Below, piece after piece: positions 27,557 to 37,264 of a stretch of DNA of 37,264 nucleotides (its first letter is position 1; every line of letters starts with the position of its first letter). A model generated the notes under the pieces. It made no database searches, was not told the DNA's origin, and saw nothing but the letters and a program-made list of their open reading frames with translations. The translations under genes were made by a program, and so were the position numbers. Origin of the DNA: Blattamonas nauphoetae (lineage: Eukaryota > Preaxostyla > Oxymonadida); contig JARBJD010000522.1 of assembly GCA_033064195.1 (NCBI GenBank), forward strand, positions 1 through 37,264, read 5' to 3'.

Positions 27557-29790
27557 ATGGCACTGCTAAAACCAGTCAAGGAAAGAATTCAAGAAATTCG
27601 AGATCTCTTTCCGAATGCACAATTTCAATTTAGTGATGGTCGAACGTATATTCCAGACAGCAAAAATTATCAACATCATCGTTCATTTCTTCTGAATATG
27701 CTTCAACACACAGATCTCGAGTTTCCACATCCAATAAAGAATCTCGATCTCAATCTCATTCCAGATTTTCTTGAACAAGTTAAACTTCGACAACAGATGG
27801 CGTCAGAAGATCGACTCGCTCACCGAATGATTGTTGAGAACATGAAAGCAAATCCAAGAGTGAATAAAGACGAACTGAAAAAGCAGGTGTTCAGAATGAC
27901 GTGGAAACTGAAATCAATTGAGGAGAAGCTGATGGATCACTGGATGAAGAATCTGTTGATCATTCAGAAGAAAAATGAACAAATGGAAAAGAGAGAAGTG
28001 CAGACATTTGATGGATTTGAAGAATGCATCTTGCTCGCTGAACCGCGTGACAAAGTAGCATTCAATTCTTGTCTCATGGATGCACGAAGGAAGTTTAAAA
28101 AGAATGAGGCCGAGAAGGTTGAAGACAACGGAAAACCATATCAGTTGTATTTCCACAATCACCTGAAGAATGTTGAAGAAATCACTACCTTCATCAAAGC
28201 AGTGTTCGACAAGGAGAAAGATCATCCATTCAAGATTAGTATTGACTTTGGCAAGATTATTGAGAGGAAAGATAAAGATGAGACAACATACAAAGACTTC
28301 AGACCAGAATTGGAGAACACATCGAAGAGCTTCCCAACTGTGATTCGAAGTTCAGGAGACATCAATGAGTATTCAAAATATGCGATCAATCTGATCAAAG
28401 AATCTCAGGAGAGAACACTGATGGATACGAAGACAATGTACATTGCATTCCACTCAATTCTTGTTGCAGTCTATCGATTCCCAGTTGCAGGAAAAGCAAA
28501 TGCAATTCTCACTGAACACATCAAAACGAGAAACGTTCGGTACATCGATTCTGAGTTCAACATCTGCTTCTTTCAATCATTGTCGTTCCTCACACTTCCT
28601 GAGGTTCCAGGGAAGAAGATATCAATCAACATGAGAAACGTTGAAGCAAAAAGATTGTTCGCAGAATCGAAGAATCTGACCCACCTGAAGCCACATCAAC
28701 TGACTGAACACTTGCGCAATTATCCTGGATTTGATATCGCTTGTGATTTGGAGAAAGAAATGATTAGACACAACATCACAGTTCACATTTATGAATATGA
28801 TGAAGACAAGAAGAAGTATTTCCTAAGTCAATCGTATGTCAACGAAAATGACGATGCAAGAGTTCTTCCCATCCTGATGATTCCACTTACTGCAACTCTC
28901 GTTCATGTGATGTTCATTGTTGATCCTGAGAAAATCACTGGATACAAACTCTGTCCTTATTGTCAGTCAAGAGGATTCCAAGTCAAGGATTCTCACTTCA
29001 AGACATACTACGAGAAGCATCTCAAAGAGTGCAAAGAACTTGATGGAAAACATGTGAAGAAGATCACTCTTGACAAAACACCAAGACCTTATGTTCCACA
29101 CATTCTGAACAATAGAACATTTGAATTTCTGATGGCACACAAAAGACAAAACGAATTCAAACCAACACAGTTCTACATCACCTACGATTTCGAAACAATG
29201 GAAGATCTCATTCTTGACAATTTATTCTCTGATGACAACACACAGTTGATCTCACACTTGAAGCCTCTCTCTGTTGCATCATCAATTAAGACAAAATCAG
29301 GTGTGAAGTCAATCTATTATGATCTTCGAGATGGAAAGGATTTTGTGAAACAATGGATCAGAGAACTCTTCAAATATGCTGAGACAGTTCGAGAGGACAA
29401 CTACTACGAGGATCCAGAAATACCTTCACAAAATGAAGTCAGTGTGATTGGGTTCAACAGTTCCAGATTTGACATCAATCTCATCTTTCGTGATCTCGTT
29501 GACAAGGATTGGAAAGTGGTGAGCTTCCTTGGATCAACAACCAAGTACAAACAAGTATTGATCAGACATGAGAAAACACAACAGGTACTCCGCTTTATTG
29601 ACATGATGTCATACACAGGACCAATGACATTGGATAATGCAGTCAAGGCTTTTGGTGGAAACACTACACTTCAGAAATCATTCTTTGCTTACGAATCCTT
29701 CGACTAATCAGACTACGACACAGTACTGAGCAAACAAGAACCATTCTCTAAATATGAATTCTATTCAAGTCTGAACAACAGTGAAATGTC
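27557..29790 (+). pseudogene. Polinton-type DNA polymerase B, N-terminal part up to the inserted element (fossil)
   Basis: It opens with a ~110-residue domain shared with the left stub (DLFPNAQFQFSDGRTY, LDLNLIPDFLEQV). Residues ~130-450 are a long charged region. A zinc-finger-like C-P-Y-C (466, 469) with later H, H and C follows. The 3'-5' exonuclease comes next: Exo I as YDFETMED (D544, E546) and Exo II as GFNSSRFDINL (N634, D639). This is the proofreading domain of family-B polymerases. The gene is split by the TIR element at 29791 and carries other lesions. The protein-primed subclass is inferred from the element type and not from a diagnostic motif seen here. Confidence 0.8.
29783..29790. 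repeat. 8-bp target-site duplication, left copy
   Basis: GAAATGTC, repeated at 36218-36225 on the far side of the inserted TIR element. Confidence 0.85.
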
Positions 29791-30262
29791 CGGCCATCTC
29801 AATTTAAAGTTGGTTTTCTCGAGTACCGTTGGTATTCTAAGCTGCAGTTGGTTTTCTGAACGACCGTTGGTTTTCTGAACGACCGTTGGTTTTCTGAATG
29901 ACCGTTGGAAATCTGCAAAAAGTTGGTTTTTAAACCATATCAGTGTGGATGTTTGATCAAAAATTGTACAAATAGACGAGTTGGTAGATTCAGAGACTTC
30001 CGCTGTTGGGACCCAGGTTCGAATCCCGGGATCGTCAACTTTTCTTCAATGGATTTTTCTGACATGATCATACACATTTTGTGAAATTATAGCAGTATTC
30101 ATGATCGGATGAGTAATGTTCGACAATTGGATTGAATTTGCCTTTTTGAATCGGATCATCCCACTCTCTTAAACTCACCTCTTCTCCAATCAACTTATTG
30201 AGACTCTTCGATAGTTCAGGATGCACCATACAACAGCAATCAACACCTGGATGCGAAGCGCT
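29791..30262. repeat. Left terminal inverted repeat with ~19-bp subrepeats
   Basis: It pairs with 35752-36217. Near 29845-29905 GTTGGTTTTCTGAACGACC recurs in tandem. The inner limit is the AGCGCT at 30257-30262, beyond which the arms no longer match. Confidence 0.85.
29963..30039 (+). other. tRNA-like sequence inside the left TIR
   Basis: It has a perfect B box (GGTTCGAATCC) and a D-loop-like GAGTTGGTAGA. GACGA at 29975 can pair with TCGTC near 30033. The D-arm is short and the acceptor incomplete, so it resembles a shrunken tRNA. It could supply a Pol III promoter reading towards the element interior. Confidence 0.45.
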
Positions 30263-31057
30263 TGTTAATTTCCGTGAATTAGAAGTACTAACTGTCTTCG
30301 ATTCCATCATCATTTCCAGTTCAGCTCCCAACAGAGCTTGAATCGATCTTGATCGCGATCTTGCGTACTTATATCGTTGTTACTTCAATCGTAATACTAC
30401 AACTGTTGGTGGAGGAGCAATGCATCTTCATTCACCATCAGTCATCCACATCGAAGATGGTGGCTTCAGAAGCAATTCAGCTCCAAAACCTACCAACAAA
30501 AGATAAACGTGCTCAATGAAGTGGAATTGACATATTTTAACAGCTTATATCACGAATTCAACAAACTCAGAAGTAAACATGGTCGACTGCAATTCCACGC
30601 CCATCTCTCCAAAAAGTGGACATTCCAACAATCCATCGGCAAATGGTGTTTCTGCAAATGAATCGTCACTTCTTCCTAATTTTGATACTGGATCTGTCCA
30701 AACACTCACATCTTCTCTGTTCTTCGCCGAAAGTACTGCTCTAATAAAGCTTCTTAGGAATGCTCGAACATCCGAAGAGTTTCCACTCCTTTGTTGAAAC
30801 TGAGCATCTCGGTGGAGCTGGTGGTGAAGAGAAGAATGATACCCCAAACACGCCAAACTCCGCCACTCCTGCCTGTTGAAGGAAAAGCTCATTGTTCAAT
30901 CTACATTGAGTGCGACAATCTTGGTTTTGATGACACTCATTGCGTCCTGTTCGTCAGCTGGGAAGGCAGGTACGTTGACATTCTCGGCCAGTCCGACGCG
31001 CGTTCAATGAGCTCTGCACCTCTCATCCCTCTCCAAACGACTGAAAACTGCCACTAA
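30263..31057 (+). pseudogene. Gene scrap inside the TIR element
   Basis: Two short protein-like stretches are seen: MVDCNSTPISPKSGHSNNPS...ALIKLLRNARTSEEF (30579-30797) and HCSIYIECDNLGFDDTHCVL...FVSWEGRYVDILGQSDARS (within 30791-31057). The antisense strand at 30892-30545 is also open (115 codons), so the coding strand of the first stretch is uncertain. No family is recognised. Confidence 0.3.
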
Positions 31058-31090
31058 TGTTCACATTTTCATTTTCCTTCGAAGCTCTCC

Positions 31091-31300
31091 CCGCCTTCAG
31101 TAGCTGCGGCAGTCAATCTCAGAACACGCCAAAATTTAACACTTATTGCGAAAGATTTGCATACTACAGACAATCCGGACACATTTGAAACGAAAGAAAG
31201 TTATCTGCAGAAGATGGCATACATATTTCTCTTCTCTACGCGGATATTGATGCTCAACAAGTTCTGCACTGATTTTGTTGATGTCAGCACAAAATTTTAA
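31091..31300 (+). pseudogene. Gene scrap: open frame without start codon
   Basis: Seventy codons reading VAAAVNLRTRQNLTLIAKDL...DNPDTFETKESYLQKMAYIF...KFCTDFVDVSTKF. The composition is that of a real soluble protein. It has no upstream ATG in frame, so it is either an internal exon or a fragment. It is not recognised. Confidence 0.35.
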
Positions 31301-31631
31301 TATATCGAAGCCTCTCCCAAACTTTCCGACCTCCCACGTTCCACAACCCATCTACTTCTTTTGGGATTTGTTCCGCCAGGCTTTCACCTCACATCACATC
31401 GACCACCTTGATCACCCTCCGTGGTCTCTTCATTACCCAATAGAGATCTCTCCTTTTCCTTCACCCGTCTATCGTATACTTTCCACTCTGGGCCCGAAAA
31501 TTCCCTCAGAACACGAATTCCACGCTAAGTCGACACAAATGTTCATTGACTACCGCCCCACAGTGGAAAGACTGAAGTCGCCCTCTCTTCATCCCTCTCG
31601 CTGCCCTTGCTTCAAGGACGACACCCTTTGA
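31275..31631 (+). pseudogene. Gene scrap: 118-codon frame
   Basis: MLMSAQNFNISKPLPNFPTS...YFFWDLFRQAFTSHHIDHLD...PKIPSEHEFHAKSTQMFIDY. Pro/His/Ser-rich with no known domain. It overlaps the end of the previous scrap in another frame, as expected in decayed or intron-containing sequence. A short acidic reading, MEANDHKLDHPEPTLPPSLQ...DDELKEEPTH, follows near 31660-31755. Confidence 0.3.
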
Positions 31632-32267
31632 ACGTTTTAATTCTCTGTTGGTGAGACAATGGAAGCTAACGATCATAAGCTCGATCATCCCGAACCGACC
31701 CTTCCGCCATCACTCCAACTCGACGACGAGCTGAAAGAAGAACCAACACACTAATTGTCGTGCTTCACAGCTTCGTTCATATCATTCGTCGTCTTCACTC
31801 GTCTCTCCTCCGGTCAACAACCAACTCATGTTCTCCATTCCTCGTACCATCCCGACATCTCACTCGACCAGATCACAACCTGTGTCTCCAGCCTCGCCTG
31901 AACAATCAATCTTCTTGATCAGCTTTCCACGAAGATTTCAGGGTGGGTCTCGTCCTTCCTCCACCTCGTCCCCATTTCTCTGTTTCCTCTTCTTGCAACC
32001 AAACCTCCTCTTCTCCATCCTTCCACTCAACGACGAGATGCTGATGAGCGGAAGGTCGAGTGGAATGAAGGAGATGGGAGAGAAAGAAGTACAAAGGCTT
32101 GTAAGGAATGAAAGAGTCGACAGAGCTCAGATTGGACAATTGTAGTCTGTACACTCCAAGACCACGTCCATGAACTCGAAAATGGTGTGAGAAGAAGATG
32201 AAGAGAGTGGTGAGGATGGGAGTAGAGAGGGGAGAGTGGTGGAAGGGATGGTTGGGGTGTTGGGAGA

Positions 32268-32747
32268 ATGTTGGAGGAAGTGATGAGAGGAAGGAGGGAT
32301 GAAGATGAGAACGACTCGCTGGATGAGTATCAAACAAGTGAAGAGAACGAATGGCTGAAACAAGAATCTAAACGGTTGAACGAGCAAAACAACAACTCGA
32401 AGCCTAAAATGCACTGGAAGAAGAGCGAAGGAGAACAGATGGGACATTCCTGGTGAAGAAGCGGAAACAGGAGGATTGGCGAAGAGAGGAAGAAGAAGGA
32501 CGAGCTCACAATGTCCACACTCACTATTGTCTCTTCTGTGGAAGGTTGGACAATGTCAGACGATGCAGGCGACACTGTCAGCTTGAAATGTTGTGCATCA
32601 AGTTTCGCGAGCCTGTCGAGTGTTGGGAGTGTGTTGGAGAAAGATCAGCAGATTGTGGCTGCGTGTGAAGGGGAGAGGAGAATCTTTCTTCCGCCAGGTC
32701 AGATGGGGAAGAAGAAGAAAGAAGAGTGGGCGAAAGGGAGGGTATGA
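32268..32747 (+). pseudogene. Gene scraps: coiled-coil-like and following segment
   Basis: Reading MLEEVMRGRRDEDENDSLDE...ENEWLKQESKRLNEQNNNSK near 32268-32456 is strongly helical and charged. STLTIVSSVEGWTMSDDAGD...VSLKCCASSFASLSSVGSVL near 32511-32747 reads like a different protein region. The flanking DNA is purine-rich. No family is recognised. Confidence 0.3.
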
Positions 32748-32819
32748 GACAGAGGAACATTCTTGTTGTCACGTGACAGTTTCACTGTTGCGTCGGAAGA
32801 CGACAATCAATTTGGGGAG

Positions 32820-33380
32820 TTTGCTCAACCAAGCGCGTCGTCAACTCCACACACCCCACAATCCCTTCTGGATTCACCACAATCACACTCACCAAACAGA
32901 TGAACAGAACAGAAGATTTGGCAGCGCTGTTCCTGGAACCCAGCGGACTCACAGCCTCATAACTGACCTCTTTGCTGCCACGAACATCAATGTGTATGGA
33001 TGATCTGGCATCCTCCAAACTGATCGTCGTTCTTCCATCGACCCTGTCATCCGCGTCTGTCGGAACTCTGCCCTCCCGTCCAGCCTCGTCAACATCATCC
33101 CATCATCAGAGAATGCTCGTTCTCCACGTGATCCTCCACACATGACGGCAGAGGGATCTCGATTTCGTGTCCATCCAAATTCCCACCTTCAAGTCTTGTC
33201 ACCGACTCAAAATTCGATTCAATCTGTCAGTGTTCAAGCGGACAATCTGGATAATGGATTTTCATCTCCGCCTTCGACTACTCATCACTCCTCATCTCAC
33301 ACTCGATGTCAAGGAAGTCTGTCAAAATGTCAGCTTCAGGCCTATTTTTGATGTGACAGTCACCGCCTGCACATACATCC
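32820..33380 (+). pseudogene. Gene scrap with shifting frames
   Basis: Protein-like pieces: CSTKRVVNSTHPTIPSGFTT...LTKQMNRTEDLAALFLEPSG near 32822-32960, and SMCMDDLASSKLIVVLPSTL near 32988. HLTLDVKEVCQNVSFRPIFD...VTVTACTYILLNNLRYNFGV follows near 33290-33410. They lie in different frames and are separated by stops. Possibly one surface or repeat protein gene; not recognised. Confidence 0.3.
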
Positions 33381-33591
33381 TGCTCAACAACCTCCGATAC
33401 AACTTTGGCGTCCTCTCCATATCGCACTCTGTCAGACACAGTTCATCCTCACTGGAACAGCAGCCATCACAACATGCACGTCACAGTCGAAATGTGATTG
33501 GCCGACATACTCCCACTTTGCGAGAACTCGGACCGATGATGGTTCCTCCATCTCCACCCACGCCTGTGTCTAAGCTGATGCCTCAATTGTT

Positions 33592-33858
33592 TTGGGGAAT
33601 GAGGATACCACTTCTTCGATTGCTGTTCGTTTTCTTCTCGCCGTCATTCTCCTCGTTCGCAAGTTTCTGAACACTCAACGAATCACTCATGTGGTGATCT
33701 GTGGAACTGGAACGACATCTGGTTCGAATGTTTGGAGTGTGAATAACGTGTCGATACTGTCTCTGCCGATGTCTGAGTTAGATCCTTCGACATTCTTGGC
33801 ATCGCCAGCGAAACATGTGAGCCGTGTGTCGCAGCTTTTACTTGACAAAAGCACTTGA
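33592..33858 (+). pseudogene. Gene scrap: hydrophobic segment then VVICGTGTTSGSNVW
   Basis: Eighty-eight codons with a hydrophobic IAVRFLLAVILLV (~10-22), then VVICGTGTTSGSNVWSVNNV and SPAKHVSRVSQLLLDKST. This has the feel of a genuine coding exon in a repetitive host surface-protein gene. The antisense strand is open as well. Confidence 0.3.
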
Positions 33859-34396
33859 TGGTGACGGGGTGATCCTGGTTCATTCACCTCAAAGGGCACA
33901 ACCGCGCGATGCTGATTGTATCGATTTTTCTGATTCACCACTACAGTTGGTGAGTGGAGCATGCGATGGAAGTGACGTCGCTGAGCCGGCGGACTCGGAT
34001 GAAGCGATCGTTCGTTTCGGGGTTGAGGAAGCAAGCTGGAGTGATTAGTCGTCTTGTGCGAACGCCTCGTCTTTTGCAGGAATCGTTCACTCTTCACAAA
34101 ACGTCGTTCAACCAGGCAGTGCGACTGACTCAGTCTGCGCCGAGTGTGCGTACTGCTCCGAAAGTGAAGCTCCCAGCTCACTGGCGCCGTGTGTTGTGAA
34201 ACCGAAATCGAGCTTGTTGACGAAACGACCGCAGACGAGTGAACCGACAAGCGGGACGGAGCCTGCGGGATCGATTCTGCAGTCGGGCGATGCGAGGAGA
34301 CACCGAATGCCGCTGAAGTTGGCGAAAACGAGGCCGCTTCTTTCGCGTGTCGCCCACCCGCTGACCAGCGCTTGCTGAAGCTACACTCCACTCGGA

Positions 34397-35178
34397 TTGG
34401 ACGTGCCGCAGATTAATGTTCAGAATGTGCCGGCACAATTCTTGGGGCACCCGACGATTCTGGAATTGATGGAAGCTGGAAGCCGAAACTGTCAGCTCTT
34501 CGGACAATCGAACAAAACGCCCTCCGACGGCAAGGATCGGCCGGGCACCGCTCGAAATCGTCGGCAGAACCACTTCGCAGTCCTGCGACGAGTTTGGACC
34601 GAAATACGCCATCGCCGAACACACGCGCCAAATCAGACTCGACCTCCCGAACGGCATGCCCGGCCGCCCACACTCACACAAGTCTCGTCCGCAGCGTCAC
34701 TGGATTCGCTGGCCTCCTCCTCGCGAATTGATTCGCCGACGTGCGCAACGAGCGAAGAAAGCGAGTCGGTGATTGAACTGAACCCCACCCGCTCTCTGCG
34801 CACCGACCAGCACTTCCTGCCGCTCTTCTCGCCCCACCGCACCCCTCCGTCGGCAGCGGACTACAACACAGACCGCTCTCGCCCCTCGTCGCCCACACTC
34901 ACAAACCCCTTTCGCCTCCGAAGGACCACGCGAACTTGAACGAACCGCCGAGTCCTGTTCTTTGTGACGTGCTCCAGTTCTCGCGCGGGAATGGGATGCG
35001 CTCGCCGCAACACTCGAAGCCAGCCCCAAAGTTGGTCTCGCTCCCCACAACCCTCCCACACCCTCCCCTCTTCCCCAAAATTCGGCAGTGTGCATTCTGC
35101 GAGTGTGAAGAAGAGAACACCGACAACACCAGTCGCGAAGGGAAGGCTGTGGCTGCGATGAAGAAGCACCATTTCTGA
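34397..35178 (+). pseudogene. GC-rich gene scrap
   Basis: The frame 34397-34939 ends with a Ser/Pro-rich tail: SSAASLDSLASSSRIDSPTC...TPPSAADYNTDRSRPSSPTL. A second frame (34936-35178) gives PKIRQCAFCECEEENTDNTS...REGKAVAAMKKHHF. High GC keeps several frames open on both strands, so strand and identity are uncertain. The base composition differs sharply from the AT-rich virus-like element around it. Confidence 0.3.
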
Positions 35179-35751
35179 TTTGTTTACTCCGATCCGGATT
35201 GGGTGGATCTGCCGTCGTGGCCCGTTCCTTTCTTTTGGTTCGTGTCCCATCCTCTTTCTTCCTCCGCGTTCTGTTCTGCTTCCAAGAGCTCGTCATTTAT
35301 TTGGCTGTCCTGTTCTGCGCTGAATCTCGCTGTCGCTTTCTGTTCTGGCAGTGTCTTGCTCTGTGCGTCCTGCCCGTTCTTGCCTGTACATGAGACGTTG
35401 GAGATTCGGGGGAGGGATCTGAGGCTATTATCGTTTTACCCATTCTTTACCAGTTTCTGAGCCTATTTTCGCGAATATTTTGTTTTCTTGATTGCTTGTG
35501 ACATGCACTGAATGAATTGAAGACGTGATATTGTCTTGTTTCCGAAATATTGGTTGGTGAAGTGTTCAAAACAAACTGGATTTGTGCAGCACAGGAGTTG
35601 GGGATGACTTACTATCTGGTTCCAGAAAACAATGAAATCCATATCATATGAATCGAGTGCGTTTCAACCGTCCAACCAATGTCTGCAGATGGCAGTAGAG
35701 AATGAGGAGAATTGGATGGCTTCAGTATTCTTGATCTCCGCTTCAAACTTC

Positions 35752-36217
35752 AGCGCTTCGCATCCAGGTGTTGATTGCTGTTGTATGGTGCATCCTGAAC
35801 TATCGAAGAGTCTCAATAAGTTGATTGGAGAGAGGTGAGTTTAAGAGAGTGGGATGATCCGATTCAAAAAGGCAAATTCAATCCAATTGTCGAACATTAC
35901 TCATCCGATCATGAATACTGCTATAATTTCACAAAATGTGTATGATCATGTCAGAAAAATCCATTGAAGAAAAAGTTGACGATCGGGATTCGAACCTGGG
36001 TCCCAACAGCGGAAGTCTCTGAATCTACCAACTCGTCTATTTGTACAATTTTTTGATCAAACATCCACTGATATGGTTTAAAACCAACTTTTTGCAGATT
36101 TCCAACGGTCATTCAGAAAACCAACGGTCGTTCAGAAAACCAACGGTCGTTCAGAAAACCAACTGCAGCTTAGAATACCAACGGTACTCGAGAAACCAAC
36201 TTCAAATTGAGGCAGCC
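35752..36217. repeat. Right terminal inverted repeat
   Basis: Inverted match to 29791-30262 with a few substitutions and small indels, including one A in the poly-A next to the tRNA-like sequence and a 2-nt difference in its T stem. It ends AAATTGAGGCAGCC before the target duplication. Confidence 0.85.
35975..36048 (-). other. tRNA-like sequence inside the right TIR
   Basis: Mirror of 29963-30039, with the B box on the minus strand (GGTTCGAATCC). It differs from the left copy by two bases in the T stem. Confidence 0.45.
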
Positions 36218-36225
36218 GAAATGTC
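36218..36225. repeat. 8-bp target-site duplication, right copy
   Basis: GAAATGTC, identical to 29783-29790. Confidence 0.85.
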
Positions 36226-37264
36226 GACCCAGATTACCAAATGTACCTTGATGATTGGAACAGACAAGGATTCAAGAACCGTTGGGAGTATCTGAAATTC
36301 TACAACATCAGAGACGTTGAATGCATGATTGCACCATTGGACACGTTAATCAATTTGAACTTCAATACAAAGTGGATATGTTGCATAATCTCTCATTGGC
36401 AGATGCTTCAGCAATCAAGTATGCTTGTGCTACACAAGACTTCGACATTGATGATGATTTCAATGGAGTGGATCAATCTGGAGAAATAAAATCACCAAGC
36501 AATACTGGAAATACAAGGTTGCATCGTACATTTATCAAGACCAGAAAGCACATCGCAGTACTGACAAAATGTCACTGAAGCGGATTACGAGTGGTTTGTT
36601 CAACAGTGCAAGAGTGTGCTATATCTGCAAGAGTCACTTCTCACAAGCAGTTCGACCAACACTGGATCGAATCGACAATTCGAAAGGACATTCAAAGAGA
36701 ACGTGAAGATCTGTTGTGACTACTGCAACACCTACAAGTCAGACAAGGACGAGCATCTCACTCGATTGAGGAATTCAATTGAAATACTGCATCTGGAAAT
36801 CACTACCGATGACTCTGACACACGAGCAAACATATCACAAACTGAGAGCCGCAGTGACTGGTGGATTATCAGATGTTCAACATCGACAGAACATTAAAGA
36901 CGTGACACTAATCAATCACTTCTCTTTTTGAAGATGGTGTTGTCAAATCAACCGATACTGAACACATCATGACTCACGTCTGTGGTGTTGACTTTAATTC
37001 ACTGTATCCAAGTGCTTTTCATCAATCAAGAACAAGAACAATCCATACACGAAACACAGAATGTTCATGCCAGGAAGATGTTTGTTCACCGCAAAGCAGG
37101 AGATAAAAAGAGTGCAGGAAGATTATAGAGGATAAGAATCAGAAGACACTATTCGTTGCAGAACTGAAAGGACACATCGATGAAAATCACATAAATGATT
37201 TCATAAACTTCCCACCAATCTTCAGAAACATAAGTCAATACGACAGAAGAAAACATTGGAGAGG
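36226..37264 (+). pseudogene. Polinton-type DNA polymerase B, part beyond the inserted element (fossil)
   Basis: Recognisable blocks are YLKFYNIRDVECMIAPLDTL near 36285 (end of the exonuclease domain), YKVDMLHNLSLADASAIKYA near 36370, an HNH-like zinc cluster (CYIC, PTLDRIDNSKGH and CDYCNTYKSDKD) at about 36614-36750, and polymerase motif A, DFNSLYPSAF, near 36990. It is broken by several small lesions and continues past the window edge; motifs B and C are not in view. Confidence 0.75.

Larger units (their letters stand above)
29791..36217. mobile_element. 6.4-kb non-autonomous TIR element carrying gene scraps
   Basis: Terminal inverted repeats 29791-30262 and 35752-36217 (about 470 bp) differ at only a few places. 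An 8-bp duplication, GAAATGTC, flanks the element. The outermost sequence is GGCCATCTCAATTT against GGCTGCCTCAATTT. Each TIR holds three to four ~19-bp units (CGTTGGTTTTCTGAACGAC) and a tRNA-like sequence. An 8-bp duplication fits hAT, P or Merlin-type transposons; no transposase was recognised. The interior is GC-richer than the surrounding element, especially 33000-35300, and carries broken protein-like stretches, like a Pack-type element that captured host sequence. It is inserted in the PolB fossil, so it is younger than that. Confidence 0.85.
24312..37264 (+). mobile_element. Polinton-like virus element, right copy (fossil, runs off the window)
   Basis: The left limit is approximate (just after the host gene stop). 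Parts in order: unknown ORF (24607-25386), non-coding region (25550-27100), repeat-domain gene (27124-27513) and PolB (27557 onward). PolB is split by a 6.4-kb TIR element (29791-36217). No integrase, ATPase, protease or capsid gene lies in the window; they could lie beyond the right edge. The element is broken: one large insertion plus roughly half a dozen small lesions in the parts seen. The long open N-terminal half of PolB suggests it is younger than the left copy. Related PolB elements such as adintoviruses or linear plasmids are alternatives. Confidence 0.65.

Noticed and set aside
33687-35296. Long minus-strand frames of 167-234 aa
   Set aside because: They lie in GC-rich DNA where both strands stay open. 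The plus-strand readings look at least as protein-like, and no domain is visible in the minus frames.
1073-37264. A TAR-as-glutamine genetic code, known from some oxymonads
   Set aside because: TAA, TAG and TGA each end apparently intact frames (for example 4226, 24311 and 9204), and the 2857-codon host frame has no internal stop needing reassignment.
1-37264. CRISPR arrays, bacterial operons or phage genes
   Set aside because: No regularly spaced repeats with unique spacers. Gene structure, tRNA-like Pol III boxes and transposon types are eukaryotic.

Overview
This window is nuclear DNA of a protist. The evidence is an 8.6-kb intronless host gene, a probable 36-nt GT-AG intron, tRNA-like Pol III promoter sequences, several TIR transposons and two virus-like elements with a family-B DNA polymerase. 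TAA, TAG and TGA each end apparently intact frames, so the standard genetic code fits. From memory, the 296-aa protein at 23421-24311 (ending in PAVQKRGQQ) and the spliced fragment at 17852-18347 look like large protein families of the oxymonad Blattamonas (Preaxostyla). That assignment is an inference and was not searched.

Layout. 1-860: a pyrimidine-only-looking minisatellite and its CT-rich flank. 1073-7245: remnant of one Polinton-like element, with a PolB stub, two members of an unnamed repeat-domain family and two unknown ORFs. It is cut up by small palindromic transposons, low-complexity DNA and tRNA-like sequences. 7246-9203: non-coding, with another palindromic transposon. 9204-17777 (-): one giant host gene, a 2857-aa Ulp1/SENP6-7-like SUMO protease whose catalytic core is split by very long insertions. 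17852-18347 (-): a host gene fragment with a tiny intron. 18348-21060: mostly decayed host sequence, including a dead coiled-coil gene. 21915-23309: a 1.4-kb foldback element with two 571-bp arms. 23421-24311 (+): a host family gene that stops where virus-like DNA begins. 24312 to the window end: a second, diverged Polinton-like element with an unknown ORF, a repeat-domain gene and PolB. Its PolB gene is split at 29790/36218 by a 6.4-kb TIR element, which has an 8-bp target duplication and is filled with scraps of unrelated, GC-richer genes.

How the parts relate. In both Polinton-like remnants the repeat-domain gene lies about 42 bp upstream of PolB on the same strand. Six element genes share an initiator of the form TTTTTTAATTTGTA-n-TAAATG overlapping the ATG. 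It has the layout of a poxvirus late promoter and is not seen at the host genes here. Four elements flanked by TA (301, 594, 601 and 1395 bp) share a palindromic plan and a core TGGTTGTKGAGATAT, and form one non-autonomous family. The host genes appear unrelated to the elements apart from being bordered or truncated by them.
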